Source: Acanthaster planci
Taxonomy: Eukaryota > Echinodermata > Asteroidea > Valvatida > Acanthasteridae
DNA: 44,070 bases
Assembly (NCBI RefSeq): GCF_001949145.1
Contig: NW_019091366.1
Coordinates: 1,032,468-1,076,537, forward strand
Reading direction: 5' to 3'
The notes under the pieces: generated by a model
Databases searched by the model: none
What the model was told of the DNA's origin: nothing
Seen by the model: the letters and a program-made list of their open reading frames with translations, nothing else
Shown: piece by piece, positions 9,932 to 21,400 of the stretch
Position numbering within the stretch: the first letter of the stretch is position 1
How the letters are laid out: the number at the start of each line of letters is the position of its first letter
Program-made: the position numbers and the translations under genes

Positions 9932-10096
9932 GGTAAGGTTGAAGGATAACATCATAACTGTACGAAGAACATGTATTTGAGAGAGCATAATTAGTTTGAA
10001 ATGAAAATTTAGAATTTCATAACTCATCAATCACAGGCAAAAATTGCTAAATTTTATAATTTGAGTGAATTCATGCTTTACAATTTTGTATGTGAG

Positions 10097-10975
10097 CTAC
10101 TTTTGAAATAACTCATTGTCAGAATCAAGGTTATTTGGTGCACCATTGTCCAGCAATTTTCTGGTACCAAATTCAATGTCGTCACCATCAGCAATGCCAT
10201 TCATGTTGCGGTAGCGGACAGCAGCGTGTCCGGTGGCCTTCAGGACATGACATGAGATTCCATACACTATCACTATGACAAGAATAGCAACTAGGAGATG
10301 CCAGGCAAAAGCTTCCGTCAGAAACATCAGATTGGCTTCATCTTTGTCATCCCAGGGTTTCCCTGAAGGGGGCCAATACAGGACGGTGCCGACCTGAAAG
10401 AACCAAGTACCCTGTAAGAAGACAGCAACACAGCGCATGATGCGGAATCGGCCTTCCTTGGGGAAGAATGCTTCACCCAAGGTGAAGACCACACAAGCAG
10501 CGATGGCATACACCAGGAGCTTATGGAGGTGGACGTCGATGGAAGCGCGACCCACGGTGTGGAAGTGGAACAACATCCCCTCGACGAAGAATGCCAGGCT
10601 GCCCAAAATTTTGGTGTACTTCTCAGCCTGTGGCATGCAGGTCTTGGACAGGATCACGGCAATGCCGTACAGCCCAAAGAAGGTGTACATCTCGCAGTGT
10701 TGCCAGACGTGAGTGTAGGCGAACCGGCCGTCTTCGTCATAGATGCCCCACTTCGGGGCTGGATACATGTTCTCTGCAATGAATCCAGCGACACCAGCAA
10801 AGACCACAAGGCCACCCTCGATGGGCTTGCTGTGGAGGAATCGCATGATTCGGCCCCGCGGCTGTTGTCGGCCGCCGTCGAGTGCCACCACCTCGTACGC
10901 GTACTGAACCATCCACCATATTGCGAACAGGATGAAAAACGAACCCGGAAGGGCATGGCCAGCAAAACTTCCCAT
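10097..10975 (-). CDS. TMEM45-family (DUF716) multipass membrane protein, copy 1
   Basis: A single uninterrupted frame of 292 residues. I start at the ATG at 10975 because MGSFAGHALPGSFF lines up with the family's usual N-terminus (short leader then GHALPGSFF); a TTG seven codons upstream is in frame but not a likely start. About seven hydrophobic segments are visible, beginning with FFILFAIWWMV and ending with LLVAILVIVIVYGI. Family hallmarks: EGMLFHFHT, LQGTWFF, VGTVLYWPPSG and AFAWH. The C-terminal tail is acidic (DNGAPNNLDSDNE) and probably cytosolic. Human TMEM45A and TMEM45B are 275 residues, similar. The molecular role of this family is poorly known. The gene is a tandem paralogue of the one at 14223-15089. 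Unlike other genes in the window it has no intron in its coding region. Confidence 0.93.
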   Translation of the reverse strand: MGSFAGHALPGSFFILFAIWWMVQYAYEVVALDGGRQQPRGRIMRFLHSKPIEGGLVVFAGVAGFIAENMYPAPKWGIYDEDGRFAYTHVWQHCEMYTFFGLYGIAVILSKTCMPQAEKYTKILGSLAFFVEGMLFHFHTVGRASIDVHLHKLLVYAIAACVVFTLGEAFFPKEGRFRIMRCVAVFLQGTWFFQVGTVLYWPPSGKPWDDKDEANLMFLTEAFAWHLLVAILVIVIVYGISCHVLKATGHAAVRYRNMNGIADGDDIEFGTRKLLDNGAPNNLDSDNELFQK

Positions 10976-13900
10976 GTCTATCAGCTTACCGGCCAAAATC
11001 TAGCATCAAATGGCTTCTACTTTGTGCTTCGAGACTGCATTCAAACCTCAAAAGTGAAAAAAAAACTTTCATATAATGTGTGTAGGATAAATGACGAAGA
11101 AAACGTACGTTGTTCTCAACGTAACTTCAAACTTTGTGACGAAATTCTTCGTACATGTACCTGTAAAGTCTGGTTCCCTTGGTCGTTAGGTTCCAATAAA
11201 CGCGCAAAACAAACGAGACCATGCTTTATTTTAATTTTGCCAAAGTTCAGCGAGCCCAGGCGAATTGTCACGTACGCACTATTTTGCATGACGCGCCACT
11301 CCTCAGGCATATTTTTATCGATAAAACTCACCAAGTGGACAAATATTGAGCCCACTTAAGGGATCTTTATAATCAAAATGTAAAAACTGAAAAACATTTA
11401 AGCCTCACTCATTTCCAGGAGGTGCAATGGTGCATTTCTGCAGGAAAAGGGTGTAATTTATTTTTTTGTAAAAGGTTGGACATAAATTATGACGAATATT
11501 GCGCAAGACGTTGATGAAATACATGGGATAGTGGACATGTTAGATTAAAGAAAATTTCAACAGGTTATGGAAGCATGAGAAGTACTTACAGCTGACAGGT
11601 GTGTGGAGTGAACAGGGTGGGTTAGGGTGGCTCTGAACAGACACTAGATACAAAGTCGAGTTATGAACTACATGGGCTTGAGTTATAACGAGGTGTGAAT
11701 TTTGCCACAGAGCGTGTTCTATTTATTTCACCACAAGACTCCACAAAACTGCCATTAGGAAAAAAATCAACCCTGTTCCCAATTCTGCTATGCAATTATC
11801 ACAATTTATTAATTGCATCATATGTTTTTAACTACATGTAAAAAATTCAAATTTATGTTTCAATAAGATGACAATTAATACAATACGCTACATAACTTGC
11901 CCTGTACAACGGTTTGGATGAAAGTGCTGTAGTTCAGTACTGTTGAGATATGTAAGAATACACGTTCAGAACTTCAGAAACCTTAAACAATTAAATTTGA
12001 CACTGGTTTTACAACAATCGGGTCACTGTGGATGGAATGCAGTTTAACAAGAACTAAAGTGGCCTGAGATCCAGAGTAGTCGAACGACGATAAGCTGAAC
12101 TAGGAGGAGAAACAAGACTTGGACGCCAAGCATAACCATCGTATGTTCCAATGCCATGTCCTGATAACAGCCAAAATTCTATACAGAAATGGACTGAGCC
12201 ATGTGTTATTTCTAGTTGCAACAACATGCTGTGAACTTCTGTTAATTCAGTTGATAGTTGGTTTCTGAAAAGACACATTTAAATTCTGTGTTATCTCAAG
12301 TCGGAGCACACAGTCTACACACAATTTGACATGTTTTGCCCAAAAGAAAATTCGGTTACAGCCGCACTTCTAATAAACATTTCTTGACAACAACTACAGA
12401 AAGAATGGGGAAAAAATGCCATCAACAAGTCAAAGCATTAATGAAAGCCAATTAAATTACTGGAATTTTTAAAAATAATGATCGCCCTCTATTAAATTAG
12501 CATCCTCAACACCAAATACATGCACAACCAACAGTCTCAGTAACAGGTTGAACAGGTGTCCGGCAATAAGGACAATAAATTCATTAGTTAATTAATGGTG
12601 CCTCTATTAATTTCAAGAACACATCATACACCTGCAGTCTTTTCAGTGACTTACATTATCAGCTGTCTATGTTCTGAACCAAATTTCTAGAATTATATTT
12701 AGACAAAGTATCTCATATGTACACCTCATACATTTTCCAATCAGTTGTACACATATTTACAAAAGCAAACGGTATTCAAATAAATATTGAAACTTTCATT
12801 GGCTTGGATTGAAACAGAAATTTGTGAGTCTGTCGGATCGAAATCATTTGATATGTACAGACTACAGAATTTGGGATATGTTTCAGCACCATTTCAAACA
12901 TTACTGAGCGGGTACCACATTTCGTTAGCATACATGTGCAGTCTGAAACTGAAGATCTTTTTTTATAAGACAGAATTAATTTATGCAGATATCAATCCTG
13001 CACCATTTTACAGCTTTTTGACAACACACACCAAATCCACTACCACTTTGAAACCCAAAATTAACATTCAAGTAAAAAAATCACGTCCCCACGATACATG
13101 CATCATAACTTAAATGAATGCAAAGTGTCACATAGAAGTACATATAAAGATAAACGGATTTGATCAGACTTATAAAATGAATGAGAAAAACATTCTCTTT
13201 TGAAACAAGTAGCCTACAACCTTCACATTGTGAGTCTTTTGAGTTTCATTGTCCTTTGCAGATATACAATGAAATATCAAAAGAACAATGCACGCAACCT
13301 TAATGTGTACTATGTCAACATTTTATCTATTACAAAGTGTGTAAAGATCAAAGTTCACAGCAACACCAGGAAGTCTCACAATGCTCAATTAAAAAAAAAA
13401 GCAGAGAAGGTGAACTCTGCCCACAAAAACTTGTTAACAATTCAGAATTAATGAAATATTGAAGCCAGGATGAAATCTGAGGATTATCATGTGAGTACTA
13501 ATATGAAGCGTCCTATTGCCCCCCAACCTCAAACAACTAATAAATCATGCATGCACAGGTACGTTACTCTTTCTTCCTAACATGTCCGATTTCATTTTGT
13601 TGCCAATTCCAGGTTTGGGTAAATGTTCAATAGCTAGTGCGATTTCATGGAAAATGTAAGGGTTTTAACTCACATTCGAAATAAAGGGTGATACATGGAA
13701 GTCATTACTACACTATGCAAATGTTTACATGATATACACTCTCAGATCAAATGTTACATTTAACAACAGAGCCTTTCCATTAGCATAAGCTTCATAATAG
13801 TTTCATTTGTACAAGACCAACCTAGCATCAATATACTATGTCATACAATTTTGAATTTCAGTCATTCACTGGCACTGCTAGATTTCGCATTTTCTTTGGT

Positions 13901-14222
13901 CAAGCTTACACGACAAGTATGACATGCTCATTTCTTGTGATCTCATTTTTTTGTACCCGACCTCAAAAAGGAGTCTTCATGAAAATTCCTGCTTCTTCTT
14001 TTTAACACGAAAACTGATGGAAAAAGAACAATTTATCCTACGCAATCGAAAAAGCATTCAGGAAGGAGTCAATGATGATTTCCATGCACATTAATGCGAT
14101 GCAAACTGACTTTAATTTGTAGAATCCAATCTAAACTCCTTCATGAGATCTGGTGCTAGGTTTAGGGCCAGACTTTCTTCCAATGACCTATAAATTTTGG
14201 CAGCTCTGAGACAGAGGAAAAT
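10976..14222. other. spacer between the two TMEM45 copies
   Basis: AT-rich. It must hold the promoter of copy 1 and the 3' UTR of copy 2. The plus-strand open frame that overlaps copy 1 and runs to 11359 is the antisense shadow of the coding exon. Nothing else recognised. Confidence 0.5.
14111..14116 (-). terminator. weak candidate poly(A) signal for TMEM45 copy 2
   Basis: Plus-strand TTTAAT (ATTAAA on the minus strand) about 110 bases past the stop. No canonical AATAAA lies closer, so the 3' UTR may be much longer. Confidence 0.2.
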
Positions 14223-15089
14223 TTAGTCACTCTCAATGTCTGATCCTGTATGGCCTGGCTGGCCATTGTCCATTAGCTTTGTGCTTTCAAACTCAATTGC
14301 TTCAACACCGTCGTTCATGGGCTGGTAACGCACTCCTACACACCCAGTCAGACGTAAGATGCACCTAACCACCCCATAGACGATAAGCATAACGACAATG
14401 TCCAGCAGGATGTGCCAGGCGAAAGCCACAGTGATGAACATCATGTTGCGGTGGTCTTCCATATCCCACTGCTCTCCCGAAGGTGGCCAGTACAGCACAG
14501 TGCCTACCATAAAGAACCAGGTGCCCTGCAGCAGCGTGGCCGTGTAGCGCATGACCCGGATGCGGTCATCCTTCGGGCACCAGGCCTCGACTGCACTGAA
14601 GATGGCGCAGAAGGCAATTGCGATGACCTCCAGGAAATGCAGGCGGATGTCCAAATCGGGGCGGCCGTCAGTGTGGAAATAGAAGAGCATGCCCTCGATG
14701 AAGAATGCCAGGCTGCCGAAGATCTTGGTGTAGCGCTCGGCCTGAGGTAGGCAGGTCTTAGACAGGGTCACCACCAGCCCATACACCGAGAAGAACGTGT
14801 ACATAGTACAATGCTGCCACTCGGCTGAATGTTTGAACTGACCGTCAGCGCCAATCAGGGTCCATTTGGGGGCTGGGTACATCATCTCAGCTATGAAACC
14901 AATGATCCCAGCTACCATAATAGTCACCCCCTCGATGGGCCAGCGATGCACTTTGCGAAGGATGCGTCCAGCTGGCTGCAACCGGCCGCTGTCAAGGGCG
15001 ACCTTCTCATAGGTGAACTGTACCATCCACCAGATGGCGTACAGAATGAAGAAAGCACCCGGCAAGGCATGTCCTGGCCACGTGCCCAT
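14223..15089 (-). CDS. TMEM45-family (DUF716) multipass membrane protein, copy 2
   Basis: A single-exon frame of 288 residues from the ATG at 15089 (MGTWPGHALPGAFFILYAIW) to TAG at 14225-14223. It shares long blocks with copy 1: IWWMVQ, RYTKI.GSLAFF, EGMLF.FHT, LQGTWFF, VGTVLYWPPSG and AFAWH. The copies differ mainly in loops and in the acidic tail (HTGSDIESD). About seven membrane segments. Both copies point the same way, about 3.2 kb apart, so they came from a tandem duplication; divergence throughout the protein says it is not recent. A good acceptor CTTCTTTTCAG lies 28 bases before the ATG, so the mRNA probably has a spliced 5' UTR. Confidence 0.93.
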   Translation of the reverse strand: MGTWPGHALPGAFFILYAIWWMVQFTYEKVALDSGRLQPAGRILRKVHRWPIEGVTIMVAGIIGFIAEMMYPAPKWTLIGADGQFKHSAEWQHCTMYTFFSVYGLVVTLSKTCLPQAERYTKIFGSLAFFIEGMLFYFHTDGRPDLDIRLHFLEVIAIAFCAIFSAVEAWCPKDDRIRVMRYTATLLQGTWFFMVGTVLYWPPSGEQWDMEDHRNMMFITVAFAWHILLDIVVMLIVYGVVRCILRLTGCVGVRYQPMNDGVEAIEFESTKLMDNGQPGHTGSDIESD

Positions 15090-15117
15090 GGTTCAAGATT
15101 ATTGGTATAAATGTAAT
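15090..15117 (-). other. 5' UTR part of TMEM45 copy 2 exon, with intron acceptor
   Basis: Minus strand reads CTTCTTTTCAG|ATTACATTTATACC and then the ATG. The pyrimidine-rich acceptor suggests an upstream non-coding exon, probably within 15.1-16.2 kb. Confidence 0.5.
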
Positions 15118-15272
15118 CTGAAAAGAAGATCCGAAATTCAACTGGATAAAACAAAATGGACGGGGGCATATAGTGAGAGTAATCCGTCAATCTGCACGAT
15201 CATTCAATCTTTGTGAGATCTATTTTGAGCTCACGCTACTAAAAAACAGCCATTTTGATAAAACCAATATGT

Positions 15273-15314
15273 TATAACCAAGATAATGGAACCAATATAA
15301 CCAAGATAATGGAA
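15273..15314. repeat. 23-base tandem direct repeat, about 1.8 copies
   Basis: TATAACCAAGATAATGGAA occurs at 15273-15291 and again at 15296-15314, identical over 19 bases, period 23. Confidence 0.95.
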
Positions 15315-15415
15315 GGGCATCGTTCTTCACATTGAGGTAGTTCTACATGTACCTCCATGTTCCTCCCGATCAATTACTCCCTGCTGCCATAGCTGATGAT
15401 TCATTTACCTCCATG

Positions 15416-15468
15416 CCCTAGAACTGTGGGGTCCGACGTCCGCACCGCGTGACCCCACAGTTCTGGGG
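15416..15468. repeat. 18-base inverted repeat with 17-base loop
   Basis: CCCTAGAACTGTGGGGTC (15416-15433) and GACCCCACAGTTCTGGGG (15451-15468) pair with a single G-T mismatch. The GC-rich loop is CGACGTCCGCACCGCGT. It stands out sharply from the AT-rich surroundings. Could be the fold of a non-coding RNA, a small foldback transposon remnant, or a cruciform. Confidence 0.9.
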
Positions 15469-18084
15469 GGTAGGCTTATGTCTAATGAAGTTTTACGTAA
15501 ATCGTGGACGCTACTGCTCGATTCACACTGCGCAAAATGGCCATGATTTATTTAGTTCAAGCACAATCGATTCATGATTTTCTGCAATGTCATCTTTCTT
15601 CACGAATGAAAAACAAAGCAACAAATTTTCCACCAACCTTCAAATTCCAAGTCGAAATTTTGTTCAAATGTCTTTCGTACGTACCACCCACGAAGGTAAC
15701 GTTATACACGTACACACTTTGCACACAATTTGTCGCTACATAACGCATTGAGAAGTGCGCCCTCGGTGGTTAATAAAACAATTATTAACCAAATTTTCCA
15801 GACTGCGTGGAGTTGTGGCCCGACGCGACACGCAGTGCGTTTCTGTCTTGTGCAAACCCAACAGCGCATCCTGCAATCGATACATTACTTCGATAAATTA
15901 AAGTGGGAATACAAATGCACATTTTAGCAAAACACTTCGTGCGACTTCCCCTCCGAAAGGTACCACAGGGAAACCAATTCCGAGGAGCTTTGCAAAATTC
16001 AAAAAGAAAAAAATTCTCCCGAGAGAACAACACAACAAAAAAACTTCGGTTTTTCTGTCTTTTTTTAAATGTCCGTTTTCGCTAAGCAACAAACTAATGA
16101 CACCACGGAAATATTCGTTCATAATACTTCTTCACGTTTAGTGTTCACAGCAGCTACTAGGGAGGAACAGAGACACAGATATTCCGACTGACAAAAGGAG
16201 CAACAGACAGACAGACCCAGACAACGACAGACCCTTGTTTGATTAACATTTTAATTGGTTATGCATCTTTGATTAAATACTTACAATTACAATGTGTATA
16301 ATGCATAATAAATCAAGTTTGATGGGTAAGAAAAATTAATTTCAGCTCCCGGGATAGCTCCTGGGATAAGTTATTAAAACTGTGGTTTTGAGAACAGTAA
16401 AATAATGTATACATGTGGATAAATAAAATGCACACTACGGCACTAATTTAAGGTAAGGTAACATAAATGGTTGTACGGTTTTTACAGTAAAATATCAACT
16501 GATAATAAATATCGGATAAAAGTCTTCTGGATAAATGTGGAAAACCTTTTTTTCACATGGCAAATGGATTAAAATGCTTTCCACGCTATCAGCAAATAAA
16601 TACTCCTATAAGGGAATGCATTACAGACATCATCCAATGCTTAGTTATAATTTGGTGTCAAGTTGGGACCAACTACAACTCCATACTTGAATTTTCTTAA
16701 GACTAAGGTCATAAAATGTGGACACAATTGTTCATGCTTGGTTGGAACATTTAAGACCAAAAAATTAAAAGTTCAATGGATCTAACTTTTGTGGAGGGGG
16801 GGGAATAAAGCATAAAATTTCAACAGACCTTTTTATGTAAATTTGTAAATAAAAATTTTATGTAAATTTCTTAATGAATTTTATAAGCATGCAATTTTTA
16901 ACCCAAAGGTTTGTGGACTTTTCAAATAACTAAAATGTCTAATTGTATGATTTCTTCAATTTTGTTTAAGACACAAGTACAGCCTCAAGAATATATATAC
17001 TTACAACAAATGGCTAATCAATTGGAAAAAAAATGGAATTTCATATTTTTAACACAAAACTCCATCTGCATAAATAGTGGTGCCTGGCAAACAATCGTGG
17101 AGCAGTGGGATCTCATGTGTCTTATCAGCCTCTTTATCAAAATATAATACCTGCTTAAGTTTCAAGTGATGATGTGTTTTGGACAACTACAATCTAGGAT
17201 CACAAATGAGGAAAGAGTTAATAAAAATAAAGAGTGTTTCTGCCAGTTTACCATTTGCAAGGAACTTACAGCACCACTCAAGAATGGGATAAAAGGTCAC
17301 TTGTCTGATATGCACTCATGACCACATACAATAGCATATTTTGTTAAAAAAGTAGCCCCCCTCTTCCATTGTTTTTTGAGGTGATAGAATAAATACAAAA
17401 AATCTTGTCGGGAATCCAACCTCTTGAAGAAAAGTAAAAAATTTTCAAGGCAACTTTGTAGGCATAAAATTTACTCTGAATTTGTTCAGCATAGAATCTA
17501 CAAGTTTGACCCCTTTGGAGTCTCGAGCTGACTGGACAATGCTACAACCAGAAAACTTCCCAAACAAATTTCCAGGGAATATTTTCTTAAATATCAATCA
17601 CTACAGTAAGAATGTTGTCTGTCAAGAAAAGTCATCAATACTCCGTCTTTACTCCGCAGGTTGAGGCAGAAAAATAATCCTCCCAGCCAAAGTTCCCAAA
17701 TGAAGCCATAAACGATGTTTTCATTTTTCTGACCTGAAATTCTTTGTAAATTCTGGAAGTGGTGTCCGGGGTGGGGCACCTGACCATTCGAATAAAAGGT
17801 CATCCCCCTCCCCAAGCTCCACCCAAAGAATCCTCCCACATTTTACAACAATCTTTTTGTTTCATTCAAAGTACATGCATTCATTATTTTAAACAAAACA
17901 CCTGGTTTTCCAATATATGAAAGACATGACTTTTCCCCTTTTTAAAATAAATAGTTGCAGATTTCTACAACGGCGGCTCTGGACCTGAAAATATACACTT
18001 ATCGTTTCTTGTTTTTGATTGATGTTTTCACTGATGATTAAATTAACTGATTGAAAAATTATTTTTTGGTACAAACAAAATATA

Positions 18085-18090
18085 TTTATT
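18085..18090 (-). terminator. candidate poly(A) signal for rhotekin
   Basis: Plus-strand TTTATT (minus AATAAA) about 225 bases past the stop. Confidence 0.4.
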
Positions 18091-18314
18091 TGACAAACTT
18101 ACCATTTCCTGGTAATTATATCATGTGAATAAATTAACAAAATTACTTTGTCCTCAGACTAAACTTGTTTCCATTCTACGTATTCGCATAATTTTTCCAT
18201 TCATTCTGTGGAGTGCTAAAAAAGCCTCAATTTTTGATTTTTTAAACCGGTATTGTATTTTATGGTTGCTTCCCATTTTATCTACAATAAAAAAACAGCA
18301 TGTTGCAAAAAAAT

Positions 18315-18478
18315 TTAAACATTGGTTTCCCTTCGCACCAGGATTTTTGGAATAGTGAATATTGGTTTCTTGAATGTTTTTGTGTTGGCGACGAGCGGCC
18401 TCGGTCTGAGATTCATAGCAGGCGAGTCTGTAAACACGCTCTCATCGTCAGATTCATCTTGGCTTGTCAGGTCTGTAC
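18315..18478 (-). CDS. rhotekin: rhotekin last exon
   Basis: Acceptor TTTGATTCAG; two bases complete a serine codon, and the frame runs 53 codons to TAA at 18317-18315. Tail is acidic then basic (SQDESDDESVFTDSP, then KKPIFTIPKILVRRE). No similarity recognised to the vertebrate C-terminus, which is long and proline-rich; this tail is much shorter. Confidence 0.82.
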
Positions 18479-21400
18479 CTGAATCAAAAGAACACATCAG
18501 TTAAATCTCTGGTTAAGGATATGTGCTCAACTTTGTGCGATTTCGCAGTGTGTCTTGTTGATCAAACAACAAAAATTCTGTTTCATTTTCATTTAAAGTC
18601 CGAACAGGCATCAACAACACATCAAAATATTGTTGGTGAAAAAAGAATTGGGACATTAAAATAAGTAAGGTGGCTTTTCTAGTACATGTAAATATCACTT
18701 GCGGTTAGACAGATACCTTTTTTTCTCAAAGATGGGGTTTGAAACCACAGATTCTCAAAGAATCTTACCAACTGGGCATATTCAATTCTGTTGTGTAATA
18801 CTACAGTCTGATTTTACGGAAACGGCCAAAAAAGGGCAAATCTCTTTAAAATTCAGCCTGGCCTTAAAAGGTTGACTTCAAAAGTTGTGAGACTATAATG
18901 TCGAGACAAATATGGCAATATGTCAACAAGTGTAGTGTTTTATATTACAGCAGTGCACTGAGATTGATACATTACTGCATGTTTAGTCTTGCATTGGCAA
19001 AACCACCAGAGTGTCCCAAGGTCTCATTCCGACAAAAAAACGGCAGAGATTTCTGATTCAGTTTCTGGCTCTTAGCCAAAGCACGTCGCTGCCAGCTGAA
19101 CGCAGCAGGCAGGAAAGTGGCGCACAAACAGAGTTTCCTTGTATGTCTTCATGTTTTTATCTCTTCCCTCATTAAAAGGACTGGGGACAGGATATTTGGC
19201 TGTTTTCCCTCCAGAGTGACGTGGGAGATGTACGTGACACCGGCGCATTAATGATGGCAACAAAAATCCAGAGTCAATTATTAAATGTCAATGGGTGCTC
19301 TGGTATTCTTTATCTTAAAAACTTAAAGGCAGTGCAGTACGCAGGACCATTTTGGAGTCCCTAAGTACAGTGGAAAAAAAAAAGGATGAGGTCACAGGAA
19401 TCTGACAGAAGAATGAAAGCATTTTTGACTGAGTTTTAAAAAAAAACTAACTCAAGTATGCAAGAAATGTAGATATATATTTTTGACGATGCAGACTTAA
19501 GAGTCTTTGTGAGTTGGAGTCATTAATAAAGGCGGTTAGACAACTTGTGCTGAGCAAAAACAAGAAGAAGGGTTGTGTTTATTCAAGAAATAATCGCCCA
19601 CTGGGATGACACATCGCACATCCTTCTTGAAAGTCTAGCAGGGATTATACGCAAGTTATTTTATCAATCCGTATCGTTTTCACACAAGAACCGTTGCACA
19701 TCACTAATAGCATACATATGTTACCTCGGCCACCTGTCATCATCGGGTGGGATACCCTGCATTGAACACACGCGGTCTACTCTGTCAGCATTACTTACTT
19801 ATGGACATTTCATCGTAGAGGGACCCGGTGCGATCGGAGTCCATTGACGGTCTCCTAGGCTCAGTGGCAAGGATGTCTACTGAGGTGTGACAGGCATCCA
19901 GCCAGGCTCCTGGGAAGCCAACCAGAGAGAGAGTGAGACTACTTGCAGCGCAGTATGGTCCATGGACTTTGTTCAAATCAAGGATTTAACTCTATCTACT
20001 TCTTCGTTCCAGATTCAACAATCGGATTCAAATGTTGATAAATTGGAGTAGTCAAATATTTCAAACTCTGGCCTCACTTTTAGTAATTAGATGTTTCTCT
20101 GAGCCAGAGGTCTCAACTCTACGACATGAATTGGTGAAACTGAACCCTGGACCCAAAGACGAGAACGTAGCAGGAACGGAAACAAAGATTTGGAACGGAA
20201 AAAGTTTGTCTGGGTAACCAAGTCTGATGCTGAGCAAGTGCATGGAATACTCAATAGCTTGAATAATTTTGGGGGCATCAATGGATGTTAATTTTATCGG
20301 ACTCAAAACGGGCCAGCCAATCCCTACAAATCTCAGAGGCAAGATGTCTGCTCGAACAAGCAAAGTCAAGTCTAATCTGGATCACCTGATGACTTTTTGA
20401 TGGCCCTGGATCAACAAGAAGAATCAAAGGGTGATGAAATAAATAATATAAAACTATTTCTATTGAATTTGCAAAAACTGAATGCATCCAAAGAATCGAT
20501 GCTTAATCCTCAGTTTCTGTAACGTTTTACACGATCCTCATCGCCTCACCTTGATCAACAATTAGTTGCTCCAGGGAACTACGCCACCTCTCCAGTTCCC
20601 CTTGACTCTCAGCAGCCAGGTGGTGGCGCTCTTCGCCCTCCTGCCGACTGACTTCTAAAACATGAGGGTTGGTTGCACTGGACTCTGTTGAAAGACTGAC
20701 AACTGTGTCCTGGGAAAGGCAAAGGCAGAGGGGGGAAATGTCAAAGGTGTAAAAAATGGGGAAATGCAGCACTGTGGAAACTTTCTTTCTTTGTTTTATT
20801 TTATTTATTTATTTGTTCACAGAAAAGCAACTTTTTGATTTTCCTTACAAACCCAAATCTTTCTGGAATAAATGCATGGTGTTTTAGAGACATAAATCAT
20901 GATGATGGTTCAAGTAGTTAAAGCTAAATGCCATTTTGAAGGATATGCATCAAATTTCAGAATATTTTACCTTGTGAAGAAACACAGATATTTAATTTTG
21001 AGGCTTAACTTCATGGATTTTTAAGTGCAAAATCTTGACCAAAAAGCTTCTAGACTAATTTAAATCTTAACTGTGGCAACCCGGACTGAAGACTTTGTTA
21101 CCTAGTTCAGGCCGACTAGGTTATAGTACTCTGACAATTAAACAGAAGATGAAAACCATCTGGGTTTCTCTAGCAGCACGTTTGTCATCCGATACACGTG
21201 CGTTCCGATGGAATCACATCCAAAAACCGTGCCTGTGACTCGCCCTAAACAGGAAGGGGGAGGGAACAAATATAGAAACAGCAGGGGCCTGCACCTTGGA
21301 GACTGGAATAGTGTGAATGGGATCAGCGTTGATTGACATATCCTCTGCCTTGTCCCAGACCTTCAGGTGTCCATCCCGCAACACTCCCCAGAGATTCCTC

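Larger units (their letters stand above)
15118..18314. other. spacer between TMEM45 copy 2 and rhotekin
   Basis: Likely holds the TMEM45 copy 2 promoter and 5' exon on the right-hand side of that gene, and the 3' UTR of rhotekin at 18314 downwards. It contains a 23-base direct repeat (15273-15314) and a strong inverted repeat (15416-15468). No coding exon recognised; the open frames at 15730-16130 and 16911-17147 lack motifs and splice support. Confidence 0.5.

Noticed and set aside
10523-11359. 278-residue plus-strand open frame overlapping TMEM45 copy 1
   Set aside because: Antisense shadow of a real coding exon: no domain, unlike the TMEM45 frame with its membrane segments and conserved blocks.
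14412-15110. Plus-strand frames over TMEM45 copy 2
   Set aside because: Antisense shadows of the coding exon.
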